Below, in pieces: positions 9,750 to 19,307 of a stretch of DNA of 64,000 bases. The notes below the pieces were generated by a model that had not been told where the DNA came from, did no database searches, and worked only from the letters and a program-made list of their open reading frames with translations. This DNA is from Serratia silvae. GTDB lineage: Bacteria; Pseudomonadota; Gammaproteobacteria; Enterobacterales; Enterobacteriaceae. The stretch covers positions 372,001-436,000 of the forward strand of contig NZ_JAGQDC010000003.1 in assembly GCF_023282985.1 (NCBI RefSeq), in the 5' to 3' direction. Numbering within the stretch: the first letter of the stretch is position 1; each line of letters opens with the position of its first letter. A program made the translations under genes and the position numbers.

Positions 9750-9786
9750 GTCCTCACCCCAACCCTCTCCCGAAGGGCGAGGGAGC
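9750..9786. repeat. REP-like palindrome, plus orientation
   Basis: The unit reads TCCTCACCCCAACCCTCTCC and is followed by GAAGGGCGAGGGAGC, so the CCCTC run folds back on GGGCGAGGG. Its reverse complement resembles the units at 9911-9945 and 25171-25220, which marks it as a dispersed intergenic palindrome. The stretch 9504-9749 holds no gene I can support. Confidence 0.6.
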
Positions 9787-9910
9787 TGTCCGGAGTGCTT
9801 GGTTGGTTCGTGCTGTTTCGGGAAGTAGGGAGTAAATGTATTACGCAGAATAATCAGCGAGTCCTTTCATCCAAGGTGTGTCACCGTATTTTCAGGCCCG
9901 CGCGATCGGT

Positions 9911-9945
9911 TCCCTCTCCTGGGGGAGAGGGCTAGGGTGAGGGGT
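9911..9945. repeat. REP-like palindrome, inverse orientation
   Basis: CCCTCTCC and GGAGAGGG pair around TGGG, followed by CTAGGGTGAGGGG. It is the inverted partner of the unit at 9750-9786, so the two frame a BIME-like interval of about 195 bases just downstream of rihA. It may act as a 3' stabiliser or terminator for rihA, whose stop is at 9949. Confidence 0.6.
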
Positions 9946-9948
9946 AAT

Positions 9949-10881
9949 TTAATAACGTGAAACGCACTCGACCATCAGATCGATAAAGCCCTGGCGGTTG
10001 ATATGGGTCAACACCTCGACGTTGGCCGGTTTACCGTTTTGGCCAAACTCATCCACTACCGTCATGCCCACGGTGTATTGTCCCTGGGTCTCCACACCCA
10101 CCCACAGCTCACGGCTTTCAAACAGCTCAGGGGCCAGCAGCCAGGCGATGGTACAAGGATCGTGCATGGCGGCACCCGGCAGGCCACGCGGGTGGCTGAG
10201 GTACAACGGCAGGTAGAAATCGAGCATGCTGGCTACCGCTGCCGCCACCGGGTTATTAATGCTGCGGATGCGTTCGATATCCTGCGGTAACACCAATGCC
10301 TGATGGGTGACGTTCAACCCGGCCATGGTCAGCGGCACGCCGGATTGCAGCACGATTTCGGCCGCTTCCGGATCGACGTAGATATTGAATTCGGCCACCG
10401 GCGTGGTGTTGCCCGCGTTCAGCCCACCGCCCATAAACACGATGCGTTCAATCTTGCTTTTCAACTCTGCGTGCTGTGACAGCAGCAAAGCAATATTGGT
10501 CATCGGGCCGGTGACCACTAGCGTCATCGGCTCTGGGCTGATACGCAGCAGATCGGCTATCAACTCGACCGCAGTTTGTTTTACTGGTTGGAAATCCGGT
10601 GCTGGCAGATGGGTGTTGCCCATACCGGTATCACCGTGCACGTAATCGGCAATCACCAGATCGCGCATCAAAGGTTTGGCGGCACCGCCAGCGACCAGGA
10701 CATCTTGCCGTTGCATTAGTGTCAGCAGGCCGAGTGCGTTATGCAGGGTCTTTTGCGGTGTTTGGTTACCAGCGGAAGTGGTGACGGCTTTGACATCCAA
10801 CGTTGGCGCGCGGAGCGCCATGGCAAGAGCAATGGCGTCATCAAGACCTGGATCACAATCGAAAATAATAGGGCGGGGCAT
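9949..10881 (-). CDS. rihA: Pyrimidine-specific ribonucleoside hydrolase RihA
   Basis: Hydrolyses cytidine and uridine to base and ribose. It has 310 residues from the ATG at 10881, which has GGAGA at the right distance; a GTG one codon upstream is too close to that site. The calcium-binding signature FDCDPGLDDAI is at the N-terminus, with MGGGLNAGN and FNIYVDPEAAEIV further on, all typical of inosine-uridine hydrolases. It lies directly after gltL, as in E. coli, separated by 143 bases with a hairpin. Confidence 0.94.
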   Translation of the reverse strand: MPRPIIFDCDPGLDDAIALAMALRAPTLDVKAVTTSAGNQTPQKTLHNALGLLTLMQRQDVLVAGGAAKPLMRDLVIADYVHGDTGMGNTHLPAPDFQPVKQTAVELIADLLRISPEPMTLVVTGPMTNIALLLSQHAELKSKIERIVFMGGGLNAGNTTPVAEFNIYVDPEAAEIVLQSGVPLTMAGLNVTHQALVLPQDIERIRSINNPVAAAVASMLDFYLPLYLSHPRGLPGAAMHDPCTIAWLLAPELFESRELWVGVETQGQYTVGMTVVDEFGQNGKPANVEVLTHINRQGFIDLMVECVSRY

Positions 10882-10992
10882 CACTTTCTCCTTCAGTGTT
10901 ATTGTTTTACCCGCTGTCTTGCAAGCCGTAACTTACAGTTCATCGCGGGACTCTCAGGATCGGAGGAAATGACGGAAGAAACAAGTACTATT

Positions 10993-11018
10993 GATGCGCC
11001 CCGTGGCCAGGGCGCATC
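10993..11018 (-). terminator. Hairpin after gltL
   Basis: GATGCGCC and GGCGCATC pair perfectly 7 bases after the gltL stop. There is no clear T run on the minus strand, so it may attenuate or protect the 3' end rather than terminate fully. Confidence 0.5.
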
Positions 11019-11024
11019 GGATCA

Positions 11025-11750
11025 TCAATGCAGAATTTTGGCCAGGAAGTCTTTGGCACGCTCGGACTGCGGGTTGTTGAAGAAGTCATCTTTATTGGTG
11101 TCTTCCACAATTTTCCCCTCATCCATAAAGATCACCCGGTGGGCCACTTTACGGGCAAAGCCCATTTCGTGGGTCACCACCATCATGGTCATCCCTTCCT
11201 GCGCCAGCTTGACCATCACGTCCAGCACTTCGTTGATCATTTCCGGATCGAGCGCCGAGGTGGGCTCATCAAACAGCATGGCGATCGGATCCATACACAA
11301 CGCACGGGCAATCGCCACGCGCTGCTGCTGGCCACCAGAGAGCTGCCCAGGGAACTTTTCGGCATGTGCCGACAGGCCCACGCGCTCTAACAGTTTTAGG
11401 GCTTTATCGCGTGAGGCAGCCTTGTCGCGCTTGAGCACTTTAACCTGCGCCAGTGTCAGGTTTTCAATGATCGACAGGTGAGGGAACAGTTCGAAATGCT
11501 GGAACACCATCCCCACTTTGGAGCGCAGTTGCGCCAAGTTGGTGCTCTTACTGTTGACCTGAATGCCGTTAACCTCGATATCGCCTTTCTGGATCGGCTC
11601 AAGCCCGTTGACGGTTTTAATCAGGGTCGATTTGCCTGAACCGGAAGGACCGCAGACCACCACCACTTCGCCTTTTTTGACTTCGGTGGAGCAGTCGGTC
11701 AGAACCTGAAAGTGACCGTACCACTTAGAAACATTTTTCAGGGATATCAT
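11025..11750 (-). CDS. gltL: Glutamate/aspartate ABC transporter ATPase
   Basis: ATP-binding subunit of the GltIJKL importer. It has 241 residues from the ATG at 11750, as in E. coli; the codon before it is a TTG. Walker A is GPSGSGKST, the signature motif LSGGQQQR, and Walker [13 protein letters not shown]. The start overlaps the gltK stop by one base (TGATG), indicating translational coupling. It is the last gene of the gltIJKL operon. Confidence 0.97.
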   Translation of the reverse strand: MISLKNVSKWYGHFQVLTDCSTEVKKGEVVVVCGPSGSGKSTLIKTVNGLEPIQKGDIEVNGIQVNSKSTNLAQLRSKVGMVFQHFELFPHLSIIENLTLAQVKVLKRDKAASRDKALKLLERVGLSAHAEKFPGQLSGGQQQRVAIARALCMDPIAMLFDEPTSALDPEMINEVLDVMVKLAQEGMTMMVVTHEMGFARKVAHRVIFMDEGKIVEDTNKDDFFNNPQSERAKDFLAKILH

Positions 11751-12424
11751 CAAACAGTCCTTTTCTTCAAATAGCTTACCAGCGCCGAGGCGGCGAGACT
11801 GATAACAAAATAGACCAAACCGGCGAACAGGATCATTTCCACCTGCGTACCGTCACGCTCACCAATGGTTGACGCGGTGCGGAAGAAGTCGGCCAGGCTT
11901 AGTACGTACACCAGCGAGGTATCCTGGAACAACACGATCCCCTGGGTCAGCAGCAGCGGCACCATCGCACGGAATGCCTGCGGCAGTATCACCAGCCGCA
12001 TCGATTGCCACTGGGTCATGCCCAACGCCAGCGAGGCAGAGGATTGACCGCGCGAGACGCTTTCAATGCCTGCCCGGATAATTTCCGAGTAGTAGGCGGC
12101 TTCAAACAGCGAAAAGGCTACCATAGCCGAGATAAGGCGAATATCGGTTTTCGGTGATAGCCCAAGAACTTGTTGTAATAAGCTTGGAACCACCAGATAG
12201 AACCACAGCAGCACCATCACCAGCGGCACGGAGCGGAACAGGTTGACGTACAGCGCCGCAAACCAGCTGATCGGTTTGATCGGCGATAGGCGCATCACCG
12301 CCAGAACGGTGCCCCAGAGAATACCGAACACAATAGCCGTCACGGTGATTTTCAGCGTGACGACCAACCCTTGCAGCAGATACGGGAAGCTTGGGACAAT
12401 CGATCCCCAATCAAATTGGTACAT
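11750..12424 (-). CDS. gltK: Glutamate/aspartate ABC transporter permease GltK
   Basis: One of the two inner-membrane permeases of the type-3 amino-acid importer, 224 residues as in the E. coli protein. It has about five membrane segments and an EAA-type loop ([20 protein letters not shown]) that docks on GltL. Its ATG overlaps the gltJ stop by one base. Confidence 0.96.
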   Translation of the reverse strand: MYQFDWGSIVPSFPYLLQGLVVTLKITVTAIVFGILWGTVLAVMRLSPIKPISWFAALYVNLFRSVPLVMVLLWFYLVVPSLLQQVLGLSPKTDIRLISAMVAFSLFEAAYYSEIIRAGIESVSRGQSSASLALGMTQWQSMRLVILPQAFRAMVPLLLTQGIVLFQDTSLVYVLSLADFFRTASTIGERDGTQVEMILFAGLVYFVISLAASALVSYLKKRTV

Positions 12425-13164
12425 TATTTACTCCCCATATGGCCAGGTAACTGCACTTTCTTCTCGACAATACGCATAAACAGCATGATCACGGCGTTGA
12501 TAGCGACATAGGCGAGGGTGATGGCAGTAAAGGATTCATAGGCGTGTGCGGAGTAATCCAGCAGCTTCCCGGCCTGAGCGGCCATATCCACCAGCCCGAT
12601 GGTTGAGGCAATGGCGGAGTTTTTTACCAAGTTGAGCATTTCCGAGGTCATCGGCGGCACGATCACCCGATAGGCATTGGGCAGCAGCACGTAGCGATAG
12701 GTTTGTGGCAGCGTCAGGCCCATTGCCAGCCCGGCCGCCTGCTGGCCGCGGGGCAGGGATTGGATTGCGGCACGCACCTGTTCGCAAACGCGCGCAGCGG
12801 TAAACAGCCCAAGGCACAGCATGGAAGAAACAAAGAATTGCACGTTGGGATCGAGCTCACTCTTGAACCACATGCCGAGATCGGCTGGCAGCAGCTCCGG
12901 CATTACCAGATACCAGGTAAAGAATTGCACGATTAGCGGCACGTTACGGAACAGTTCGACGTAACAGGTACCTAGTGAGGAGAGAAAACGGTTGGGTACG
13001 GTACGCAAGATACCGAACAGTGAACCGACAAAGAAGGCAATAATCCATGCACAGACGGAGAGGGCGACCGTAACCTGAAAGCCGGACCAGATCCAGCCCA
13101 GGTAGGTGGTATTCCCAAACGGGGCCTGCTGCAGAAAGATACCCCAGTTCCAATCTATTGACAT
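12424..13164 (-). CDS. gltJ: Glutamate/aspartate ABC transporter permease GltJ
   Basis: Second permease of the importer. I use the ATG at 13164 (246 residues, as in E. coli), where [18 protein letters not shown] matches the family start; the frame is open ten codons further. The EAA loop is [20 protein letters not shown]. Upstream, the gap to gltI (13165-13371) is filled largely by an ERIC element, so gltJKL is reached by transcription through that repeat. In E. coli this gap is the source of the SroC small RNA; I see no SroC here. Confidence 0.96.
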   Translation of the reverse strand: MSIDWNWGIFLQQAPFGNTTYLGWIWSGFQVTVALSVCAWIIAFFVGSLFGILRTVPNRFLSSLGTCYVELFRNVPLIVQFFTWYLVMPELLPADLGMWFKSELDPNVQFFVSSMLCLGLFTAARVCEQVRAAIQSLPRGQQAAGLAMGLTLPQTYRYVLLPNAYRVIVPPMTSEMLNLVKNSAIASTIGLVDMAAQAGKLLDYSAHAYESFTAITLAYVAINAVIMLFMRIVEKKVQLPGHMGSK

Positions 13165-13205
13165 AACGAACTCCGGTATACAGGTGCAGAACACCTTACA
13201 ACTAG

Positions 13206-13332
13206 ATACCCGTCGTCTTTCAAGCTACAGCGTTGTTACCTGCACTCACTCACCCCAGTCACTTACCCAAAAGTAAGCTCCTGGGGATGAGTGAGCTTGG
13301 TGCCTAGCTGTAACTTGAAATCCATAGGGTAT
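13206..13332. repeat. ERIC element (127 bp) between gltI and gltJ
   Basis: Exactly 127 bases from ATACCC to GGGTAT, the canonical ERIC length. The central conserved core reads CACCCCAGTCACTTAC then AAAAGTAAGCTCCTGGGGATG, the two halves recognised by the classical ERIC2 and ERIC1R primers. The ends are imperfect inverted repeats. It lies inside the glt operon, 42 bases upstream of the gltJ start, and would fold into a long hairpin in the mRNA. Confidence 0.92.
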
Positions 13333-13371
13333 AAACTGGTCAGGCTTTTGAGTTTTACCTTTTTATATTAA

Positions 13372-14268
13372 TTAGTTCAGTGCTTTGTCGTTTGGTTCTT
13401 TAAACAACTGCTTCATGTCGTCAGACAGGTCGAAGTTCATGTTGAGGTTTTTCGGTGGGATTGGCTGTTTGAACCAGACCTCGAACCATTTGGCAGCCTG
13501 GCCAGAGGTTTGAGCCTGAGCGATGGTTTCATCCACCAGTTTTTTGAACTCGGGATCGTCTTTACGCATCATGCAGCCATAGGCTTCTTTGGACTGTGGA
13601 GTGGCAATGATTTCCCACTGATCCGGCTGTTTGGCCTTGGCGCGTTCGCCTGCCAGCAGGGCATCATCCATCATAAACGCCACTGCACGGCCACTTTCCA
13701 GGGTGCGGAAGGAATCGCCGTGGTCTTTGGCACTGATGATGCGCATTTTCATCTGATCTTTGTCGTTCAGCTTGTTGAGCAACACTTCGGAAGTGGTGCC
13801 TGAAGTGACGACCACGGCTTTACCGGCCAGATCTTTAAAGTCTTTGATATCGGAGCCTTTCTTGACCAGCAGACGGGTACCGACGACGAAGATGGTATCA
13901 GAGAATGCCGCCTGTTTCTGGCGCTCGAGGTTGTTGGTGGTGGAGCCACACTCAAAATCGAAGGTGCCGTTTTGCAACAGCGGAATGCGGTTTTGCGAGG
14001 TGATCGGCAGCATTTTCACCTGCAGATTAGGTTCGTTCAATTTCGTCTTGATGGCATCAACGATTTGGTTGGAATAGTCCTGGGAGTAACCCACAACTTT
14101 CTGCTGATTATCGTAGTAGGAGAACGGAACTGAGGATTCACGGTGGCCAACAACAATCACGCCGTTATCTTTGATTTTCTTCAGCGTACCGGTCAGTTCT
14201 TCCGCATGGGCTACGCTACTCGCCATCCCGATCAGCAGTAACGATAACGCCAATTTGCGCATTTGCAT
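13372..14268 (-). CDS. gltI: Glutamate/aspartate periplasmic binding protein
   Basis: Solute-binding protein that delivers glutamate and aspartate to GltJKL. It has 298 residues (E. coli 302). A signal peptide ends at SSVAHA before EELTG. The mature N-terminus VIVVGHRESSVPFSYYDN and the ligand-domain segment FECGSTTNNLERQ are near-identical to the family. The gap upstream (14269-14632) holds its AT-rich promoter region and the lnt terminator; I cannot fix a single promoter. Confidence 0.97.
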   Translation of the reverse strand: MQMRKLALSLLLIGMASSVAHAEELTGTLKKIKDNGVIVVGHRESSVPFSYYDNQQKVVGYSQDYSNQIVDAIKTKLNEPNLQVKMLPITSQNRIPLLQNGTFDFECGSTTNNLERQKQAAFSDTIFVVGTRLLVKKGSDIKDFKDLAGKAVVVTSGTTSEVLLNKLNDKDQMKMRIISAKDHGDSFRTLESGRAVAFMMDDALLAGERAKAKQPDQWEIIATPQSKEAYGCMMRKDDPEFKKLVDETIAQAQTSGQAAKWFEVWFKQPIPPKNLNMNFDLSDDMKQLFKEPNDKALN

Positions 14269-14600
14269 GGTCCAACTCCTATGCTGTTGTGATTGCCCGC
14301 TCTCAGTGAGGGCGGGTTAATACGGCTGAGCTATAAAGATAGTCCTAATGCCGATTTACGATAGAAAATAACCGATTGTGAACAAGATGAAACCAAATTG
14401 TTTCATTTTTTGCGACATCACGCGCACCAAATGAATGCAATAAACTCCTGATGCACCACTGAGGTGCGAGCCTTGCGCTGGAGTTGTGCACGGATGCGAC
14501 AAGATATCAGTAAAAGTAAATCAGCAACGTTCTACAGGGTAATTAAAGCAAGGAGCATGCCAGAAACATCATAAGGGGAGGGGGCAACAAGAAATGAAGA

Positions 14601-14623
14601 GGGCACGATAAGGTACCGTGCCC
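14601..14623 (-). terminator. Terminator of the ybeZ-ybeY-corC-lnt operon
   Basis: GGGCACG and CGTGCCC pair around 9 bases, 9 bases beyond the lnt stop. On the minus strand a moderately T-rich stretch follows (TCTTCATTTCTT). Confidence 0.6.
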
Positions 14624-14632
14624 GAAGAGAAC

Positions 14633-16162
14633 TTACCTGCGGCGCCAGCTAATGAGCAGCGCGATGCCACCCAGCAGCACGGTGATGATCCACACTGGCG
14701 CAGAGCCAAGGCGGGCATACGGCGTGATGCCGGTAGTTGGTGTCACCTTCACTTCCAGCACCTTGCGGGTGAACTGTGGGATGGATGCCAACACTTCGCC
14801 GGTTGGGCCAACGACGGCGGTGATACCGTTATTGGTGCTACGCAGCAACGGCCTGCCCAGCTCCAATGAACGCATACGCGCCATCTGGAAGTGCTGCCAT
14901 GGGCCGATGGAATGGCCGAACCAGGCATCGTTGGACACGGTCAGCAGGAAGTTGGTATCCGGACGGAAGTTGTCGCGCACCTGCTGGCCCAGCACGATTT
15001 CATAGCAGATGGCTGCCGTCAGGTTGTAACCGCGCACGCTGAGCTGTGGCTGCACATAATTACCACGGCTGAACGAGGACATCGGCAGGTCGAATAACGG
15101 AGCCAATGGGCGCAGCAGCGCTTCCAACGGCACAAACTCACCAAATGGCACCAGGTGATGTTTGTCATAGCGATTGGCTGCCGGGTAGCTGTAAGGCTGT
15201 TCCTCGCCAAGCACGATCACGCTGTTGAAGAACTGCGTACCTTGCTGCGTAGCACGAGCGTCTACAATGCCGGTGATCAGGCTGCTGTTCTTGGCGCGCA
15301 TCAGATCGTCCATCATGGTCAGGAAACCGTTCTGATTGCTCTCCACATCGGGAATAGCGGACTCTGGCCAGATGATGATTGGCGCTTTGCCCATCAACGG
15401 ACGGCTCTCATCCAGATAGGTTTGCAGCGTACTGAGCAACGCCTTCGGATCCCACTTCATCGACTGTTCGATATTGCCCTGCACCATGGCGACATTCACC
15501 GCTTTATCCGGCTGCGGCGTAAACCAGTGGATCTGGCGCAGTGGCCACGGCAGCAACAGCATGGCGACAGCAATCACCGCCGGAGTGATGCGCCGCTGAT
15601 TGAGGGCAAATACCAGCAGGCCGCTGAGCGACATCAGGAGCAGAGTGATCGCATCCACGCCCAGCAATGGCGCAATGCCTTTCAGCGGACCGTCGATCTG
15701 GGTATAACCGAATTGCAACCACGGGAAACCGGTCAGCACCCAACCGCGCAGGAACTCGGTCAGTTGCCATAGAGCCGGAGCGGCAATGGCCAGTCGCCAC
15801 CAGGTGGTACGTGGCCAGACTCGCGTCAGCAAACCGGCGAACAGCCCGGTATACAGCGAAAGATAGGCGGCCAGCAGCACGACCAGGAAGATATTGATGG
15901 CAAACGGCATACCGCCGAAATCGGCAATGCTGACGTAAACCCAGTTCACGCCGCTACCGAACAGCCCCATACCCCAGCAGAAACCGAGCAGGGCGGATTG
16001 TTTGGTGGTGCGGTTGAGGGTCACGGCCAGCAGGCCGAACAGCGAAGCAATGGCCGCAGGCCAGATATCGTAAGGGGAGAAGGCCAGCGTGCCACAGGCA
16101 CCGGTCAAAAGCGCCAGTAGGGCGCGAACCCACTGGCGATCAAGTAATGAGGCTTTAGCCAT
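14633..16162 (-). CDS. lnt: Apolipoprotein N-acyltransferase
   Basis: Adds the third acyl chain to lipoproteins at the periplasmic face of the inner membrane. I use the ATG at 16162 (509 residues; E. coli 512), 7 bases after corC. The frame runs 43 codons further, but that part lies inside corC. An N-terminal multi-helix membrane region precedes a nitrilase-fold domain. The presumed catalytic residues are visible: Glu in [10 protein letters not shown], Lys after [12 protein letters not shown], and Cys in [10 protein letters not shown]. Confidence 0.96.
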   Translation of the reverse strand: MAKASLLDRQWVRALLALLTGACGTLAFSPYDIWPAAIASLFGLLAVTLNRTTKQSALLGFCWGMGLFGSGVNWVYVSIADFGGMPFAINIFLVVLLAAYLSLYTGLFAGLLTRVWPRTTWWRLAIAAPALWQLTEFLRGWVLTGFPWLQFGYTQIDGPLKGIAPLLGVDAITLLLMSLSGLLVFALNQRRITPAVIAVAMLLLPWPLRQIHWFTPQPDKAVNVAMVQGNIEQSMKWDPKALLSTLQTYLDESRPLMGKAPIIIWPESAIPDVESNQNGFLTMMDDLMRAKNSSLITGIVDARATQQGTQFFNSVIVLGEEQPYSYPAANRYDKHHLVPFGEFVPLEALLRPLAPLFDLPMSSFSRGNYVQPQLSVRGYNLTAAICYEIVLGQQVRDNFRPDTNFLLTVSNDAWFGHSIGPWQHFQMARMRSLELGRPLLRSTNNGITAVVGPTGEVLASIPQFTRKVLEVKVTPTTGITPYARLGSAPVWIITVLLGGIALLISWRRR

Positions 16163-16169
16163 GTGTAAG

Positions 16170-17048
16170 TTATTCTTCCAGTTTCGGTTGCGGGGCATCG
16201 TCCGGAATTTTGACATGAACCTGGATGATACGTCGACTGTCGGCCATTGCAACTTTAAAGAGGTAACCTTCGATTTCAATGGTTTCCCCACGCGCTGGCA
16301 GGTGGCCGAAGGCTTGCATCACCAGGCCGCCGATGGTGTCCACCTCATCGTCGCTGAAATGGGTGCCGAAGATGTCGTTGAAGTCTTCGATCGGCGCCAG
16401 CGCCCGCACGGTGAACATGTGGCGGCTCAGTTGGCGAACGTCACGATCTTCCTCATCGTCATATTCGTCTTCAATTTCCCCGACAATCAGCTCCAGAATG
16501 TCTTCAATGGTCACCAGGCCAGAGACACCGCCGAATTCATCAATGACAATCGCCATGTGATAGCGCTGGGAGCGGAACTCCTTGAGCATCCGGTCAACCC
16601 GCTTGCTTTCCGGTACCACCACGGCGGTACGCAGCACCTTGTCGATGCTGAACGGCTCGGAGTCTGCGCGCATAAACGGCAGCAGGTCCTTGGCCATCAG
16701 AATGCCTTCGATGTGATCTTTATCTTCGCTGATCACCGGGAAGCGCGAGTGGGCGGATTCGATAATCACGTCCAGGCACTCTTCCAGCGTTTGGTTGCGC
16801 TTGAGCGTCACCATCTGGGAGCGCGGGATCATGATGTCGCGCACGCGCTGCTCGGCGATATCCATCACGCCTTCCAGCATGTCACGGGTATCGGGATCGA
16901 TCAGGTCGTTTTGCTCGGAATCACGGATCAGCTCTACCAGATCGCCACGATTTTTAGGTTCACCGTGGAACAGCTGGTTAAGGATAAGAGTAAAGAACCC
17001 CTTTTTGGGACTGGGGCTGTCATTGCTTTGTGAATGGTCGTCGCTCAT
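16170..17048 (-). CDS. corC: CNNM/CorC-type transporter-associated CBS protein CorC
   Basis: A 292-residue cytosolic protein (E. coli YbeX/CorC, same length) linked to magnesium/cobalt efflux and ribosome maturation. Two CBS domains occupy about residues 65-190 ([25 protein letters not shown]) and a CorC_HlyC domain the C-terminus. The acidic stretch [11 protein letters not shown] is typical. It is in the operon with ybeY, ybeZ and lnt; the exact biochemical role is unsettled in the family. Confidence 0.95.
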   Translation of the reverse strand: MSDDHSQSNDSPSPKKGFFTLILNQLFHGEPKNRGDLVELIRDSEQNDLIDPDTRDMLEGVMDIAEQRVRDIMIPRSQMVTLKRNQTLEECLDVIIESAHSRFPVISEDKDHIEGILMAKDLLPFMRADSEPFSIDKVLRTAVVVPESKRVDRMLKEFRSQRYHMAIVIDEFGGVSGLVTIEDILELIVGEIEDEYDDEEDRDVRQLSRHMFTVRALAPIEDFNDIFGTHFSDDEVDTIGGLVMQAFGHLPARGETIEIEGYLFKVAMADSRRIIQVHVKIPDDAPQPKLEE

Positions 17049-17093
17049 GGCGTTTTAGTTAATATCACTCTATTGAGTTATCAAAATTAGCGA

Positions 17094-17111
17094 CAGCCCC
17101 AGTCGGGGCTG
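17094..17111. terminator. Intercistronic hairpin between ybeY and corC
   Basis: CAGCCCC and GGGGCTG pair around a short loop. On the minus strand no long T run follows, so partial termination or mRNA processing between ybeY and corC is more likely than a full stop. Confidence 0.4.
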
Positions 17112-17129
17112 CGGGGTGCTCAGCTAACA

Positions 17130-17603
17130 TCAGGTGGGATCTTTTTCCGCGAGGTAAGGGTCTGGGTAACCCATCTCCTGCATTATCTCGGTTTCCAAAG
17201 ATTCCATTTCTTCGGCTTCATCGTCTTCGATGTGGTCATACCCTAGCAGATGAAGGCTACCGTGAACAACCATATGCGCCCAGTGTGCTTCCAGCGCTTT
17301 CTGTTGCTCAACCGCTTCCTGTTCAACCACTTGACGGCAAATAATCAAATCACCCAACAGCGGCAGTTCGATTCCCGGCGGCGCCTCGAACGGGAATGAT
17401 AACACGTTGGTGGGCTTGTCTTTACCACGATAGGTTAGATTCAGCTCATTGCTTTCCGCCTCATCCACCAAGCGGATGGTGACTTCGGCCTCTTCCTGAA
17501 ACTGTGGCAATACCCCTTCCAGCCAGCGCTGGAAGGTGGTTTCATCCGGTAATCCTTCACTGCTGGCGCAGGCAATTTGTAAATCCAGAATAACCTGGCT
17601 CAT
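17130..17603 (-). CDS. ybeY: Endoribonuclease YbeY
   Basis: Zinc-dependent single-strand endoribonuclease needed for 16S rRNA 3' maturation and 70S quality control. It has 157 residues (E. coli 155). The metal site [11 protein letters not shown] is intact, as is the TNVLSFPFE segment. Its ATG overlaps the ybeZ stop (ATGA, 17600-17603), the conserved ybeZ-ybeY coupling. Confidence 0.97.
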   Translation of the reverse strand: MSQVILDLQIACASSEGLPDETTFQRWLEGVLPQFQEEAEVTIRLVDEAESNELNLTYRGKDKPTNVLSFPFEAPPGIELPLLGDLIICRQVVEQEAVEQQKALEAHWAHMVVHGSLHLLGYDHIEDDEAEEMESLETEIMQEMGYPDPYLAEKDPT

Positions 17604-18655
17604 GGTGTTTCCTGTTCGGAGGCAACCGGTGCCTCACGTCTACGTTGTTCGGCGATGGCATCTTTGCGTTTTTGTTCGGCGGCTTCCCAGGCTTCATAGG
17701 CGACCACCACACGGGCCACAACCGGGTGACGCACCACGTCTTCGCTGTGGAAGAAGTTAAAGCTGATCTCTTCCACCTCAGACAGCACTTCCACCGCGTG
17801 GCGCAGGCCGGATTTTTGATTACGTGGCAGGTCGATCTGGGTCACGTCGCCGGTGATCACCGCTTTCGAGTTGAAACCGATACGCGTCAGGAACATCTTC
17901 ATCTGTTCGATGGTGGTGTTCTGGCTTTCATCGAGAATGATAAAAGCGTCATTCAGCGTACGGCCACGCATGTAGGCCAGCGGCGCTACTTCGATCACGT
18001 TACGCTCGATCAGCTTTTCCACGCGCTCGAAGCCCAGCATTTCAAACAGGGCGTCATACAGCGGGCGCAGATACGGGTCGACTTTCTGGCTCAGATCTCC
18101 AGGCAGGAAGCCCAGCTTCTCGCCAGCTTCAACCGCCGGGCGGGTCAGCAGGATACGCCGGATTTCCTGGCGCTCCAGTGCATCTACCGCAGCCGCAACC
18201 GCCAGATAGGTTTTACCGGTACCCGCCGGGCCAACACCAAAGGTGATGTCATGGGCGAAAATATTGGCGATGTATTGCGCCTGGTTAGGCGTGCGGGGCT
18301 TCACCATGCCGCGTTTGGTCTTGATGGTGACCGATTTGCCGTAATCCGGCACGCTGTCTGCCACCTGCTCCAGCACCCGGCTCTCTTTGATGGCCAGGTG
18401 GATCTGTTCCGGATCGATATCAGGGGTCACGCCACGGATCGGCGCGGTATCCACATACAGATGGCGCAGAATATCGGCGGCGGCAACCACGCACAGGTTT
18501 TTACCGACCAGCTTGAAACGGTTGTCACGGCGGTTGATTTCAATCCCCAGTCGACGTTCGAGTTGTTTGATGTTGTCATCAAACGGGCCGCACAGGCTCA
18601 ACAGGCGTTGGTTGTCTGCGGGCTCCAACAGGATTTCTTGTGTTGCGACGTTCAA
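17600..18655 (-). CDS. ybeZ: PhoH-family ATPase YbeZ
   Basis: PhoH-like NTPase that partners YbeY in rRNA processing. Walker A is GPAGTGKTY and Walker [12 protein letters not shown] choose the TTG at 18655: it gives [15 protein letters not shown], aligning with the E. coli start, and has GAGGA 5 bases upstream (351 residues, E. coli 346). Another TTG four codons upstream (18667) has no such site. First gene of ybeZ-ybeY-corC-lnt. Confidence 0.95.
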   Translation of the reverse strand: MNVATQEILLEPADNQRLLSLCGPFDDNIKQLERRLGIEINRRDNRFKLVGKNLCVVAAADILRHLYVDTAPIRGVTPDIDPEQIHLAIKESRVLEQVADSVPDYGKSVTIKTKRGMVKPRTPNQAQYIANIFAHDITFGVGPAGTGKTYLAVAAAVDALERQEIRRILLTRPAVEAGEKLGFLPGDLSQKVDPYLRPLYDALFEMLGFERVEKLIERNVIEVAPLAYMRGRTLNDAFIILDESQNTTIEQMKMFLTRIGFNSKAVITGDVTQIDLPRNQKSGLRHAVEVLSEVEEISFNFFHSEDVVRHPVVARVVVAYEAWEAAEQKRKDAIAEQRRREAPVASEQETP

Positions 18656-18749
18656 ACGATTCCTCAAGGCTCAACAGGGCCTGGTTGATGTCACGTAACG
18701 CGATTTCAGCGCGGGCATTCAGGGCAACCCCTGAACTGCTCTATCCTGA

Positions 18750-18778
18750 ATTATTCATGGTGTACCGCACTGGCGCAA
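18750..18778 (-). promoter_or_regulatory. Candidate promoter of ybeZ-ybeY-corC-lnt
   Basis: TTGCGC and AATAAT lie 17 bases apart. The overlapping CTTGCG ... CACCAT also has some likeness to a heat-shock promoter, which is known for this operon in E. coli. A perfect TTCAGGG/CCCTGAA hairpin lies in the predicted leader (18717-18734). Confidence 0.4.
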
Positions 18779-18835
18779 GTTTACCTCTGATCTATCTGTG
18801 CGCAGCGGCGGGAATTCAAGGGGAAAGGGGCAGAA

Positions 18836-18858
18836 TTGGGCCAAATAGTTTGGCCCAA
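18836..18858 (-). terminator. Terminator of yjdM
   Basis: TTGGGCCAAA and TTTGGCCCAA pair perfectly around a 3-base loop, 21 bases after the yjdM stop. The downstream T content is low. Confidence 0.6.
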
Positions 18859-18878
18859 CAGCAGGTTAACAGCGGAAA

Positions 18879-19214
18879 TCAGTTCTTCTTCACAAATTCG
18901 GATTTCAGCTTCATCGGGCCAAAGCCGTCGATCTTACAATCGATGTTGTGATCGCCTTCCACCAGGCGGATGTTTTTCACCTTGGTGCCGATCTTCAACA
19001 TGGAAGAGCTGCCTTTGACCTTCAGATCCTTGACCACGGTCACCGCATCGCCATCGGCCAGCAGGTTACCGTTGGCATCTTTGACAATCAGGGTATCGGC
19101 ATCTTCAACGGCCACGCTGTCGCTCCACTCATGGGCGCACTCAGGGCAGATGAACAGGGCGTTATCCTGGTAGGTGTATTCGGAATTGCACTTCGGGCAG
19201 TGTGGGAGTTGCAT
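18879..19214 (-). CDS. yjdM: Zinc-ribbon protein YjdM (PhnA family)
   Basis: A 111-residue protein nearly identical to E. coli YjdM/PhnA, once called an alkylphosphonate-utilisation protein but without a proven role there. Two CxxC pairs (CPKC, CPEC) form an N-terminal zinc ribbon. The C-terminal half is an SH3-like domain ([34 protein letters not shown]). In E. coli it lies beside the phn cluster; here it stands alone between miaB and ybeZ, so its location is a rearrangement relative to E. coli. Confidence 0.95.
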   Translation of the reverse strand: MQLPHCPKCNSEYTYQDNALFICPECAHEWSDSVAVEDADTLIVKDANGNLLADGDAVTVVKDLKVKGSSSMLKIGTKVKNIRLVEGDHNIDCKIDGFGPMKLKSEFVKKN

Positions 19215-19307
19215 TATTGTGTCGCCTTATCATCAAAATAAAAAAACAAAATTACCGGACAGAGACTGCCCGGCAGAGAAAAGGAAAATGCCAAGGTGGC
19301 GGGGCGA

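Noticed and set aside
14459-14480. Sigma-54-like -24/-12 element (GGTGC...TTGC) near gltI
   Set aside because: The spacing fits, but it points away from gltI on the plus strand, where no gene follows in that direction.
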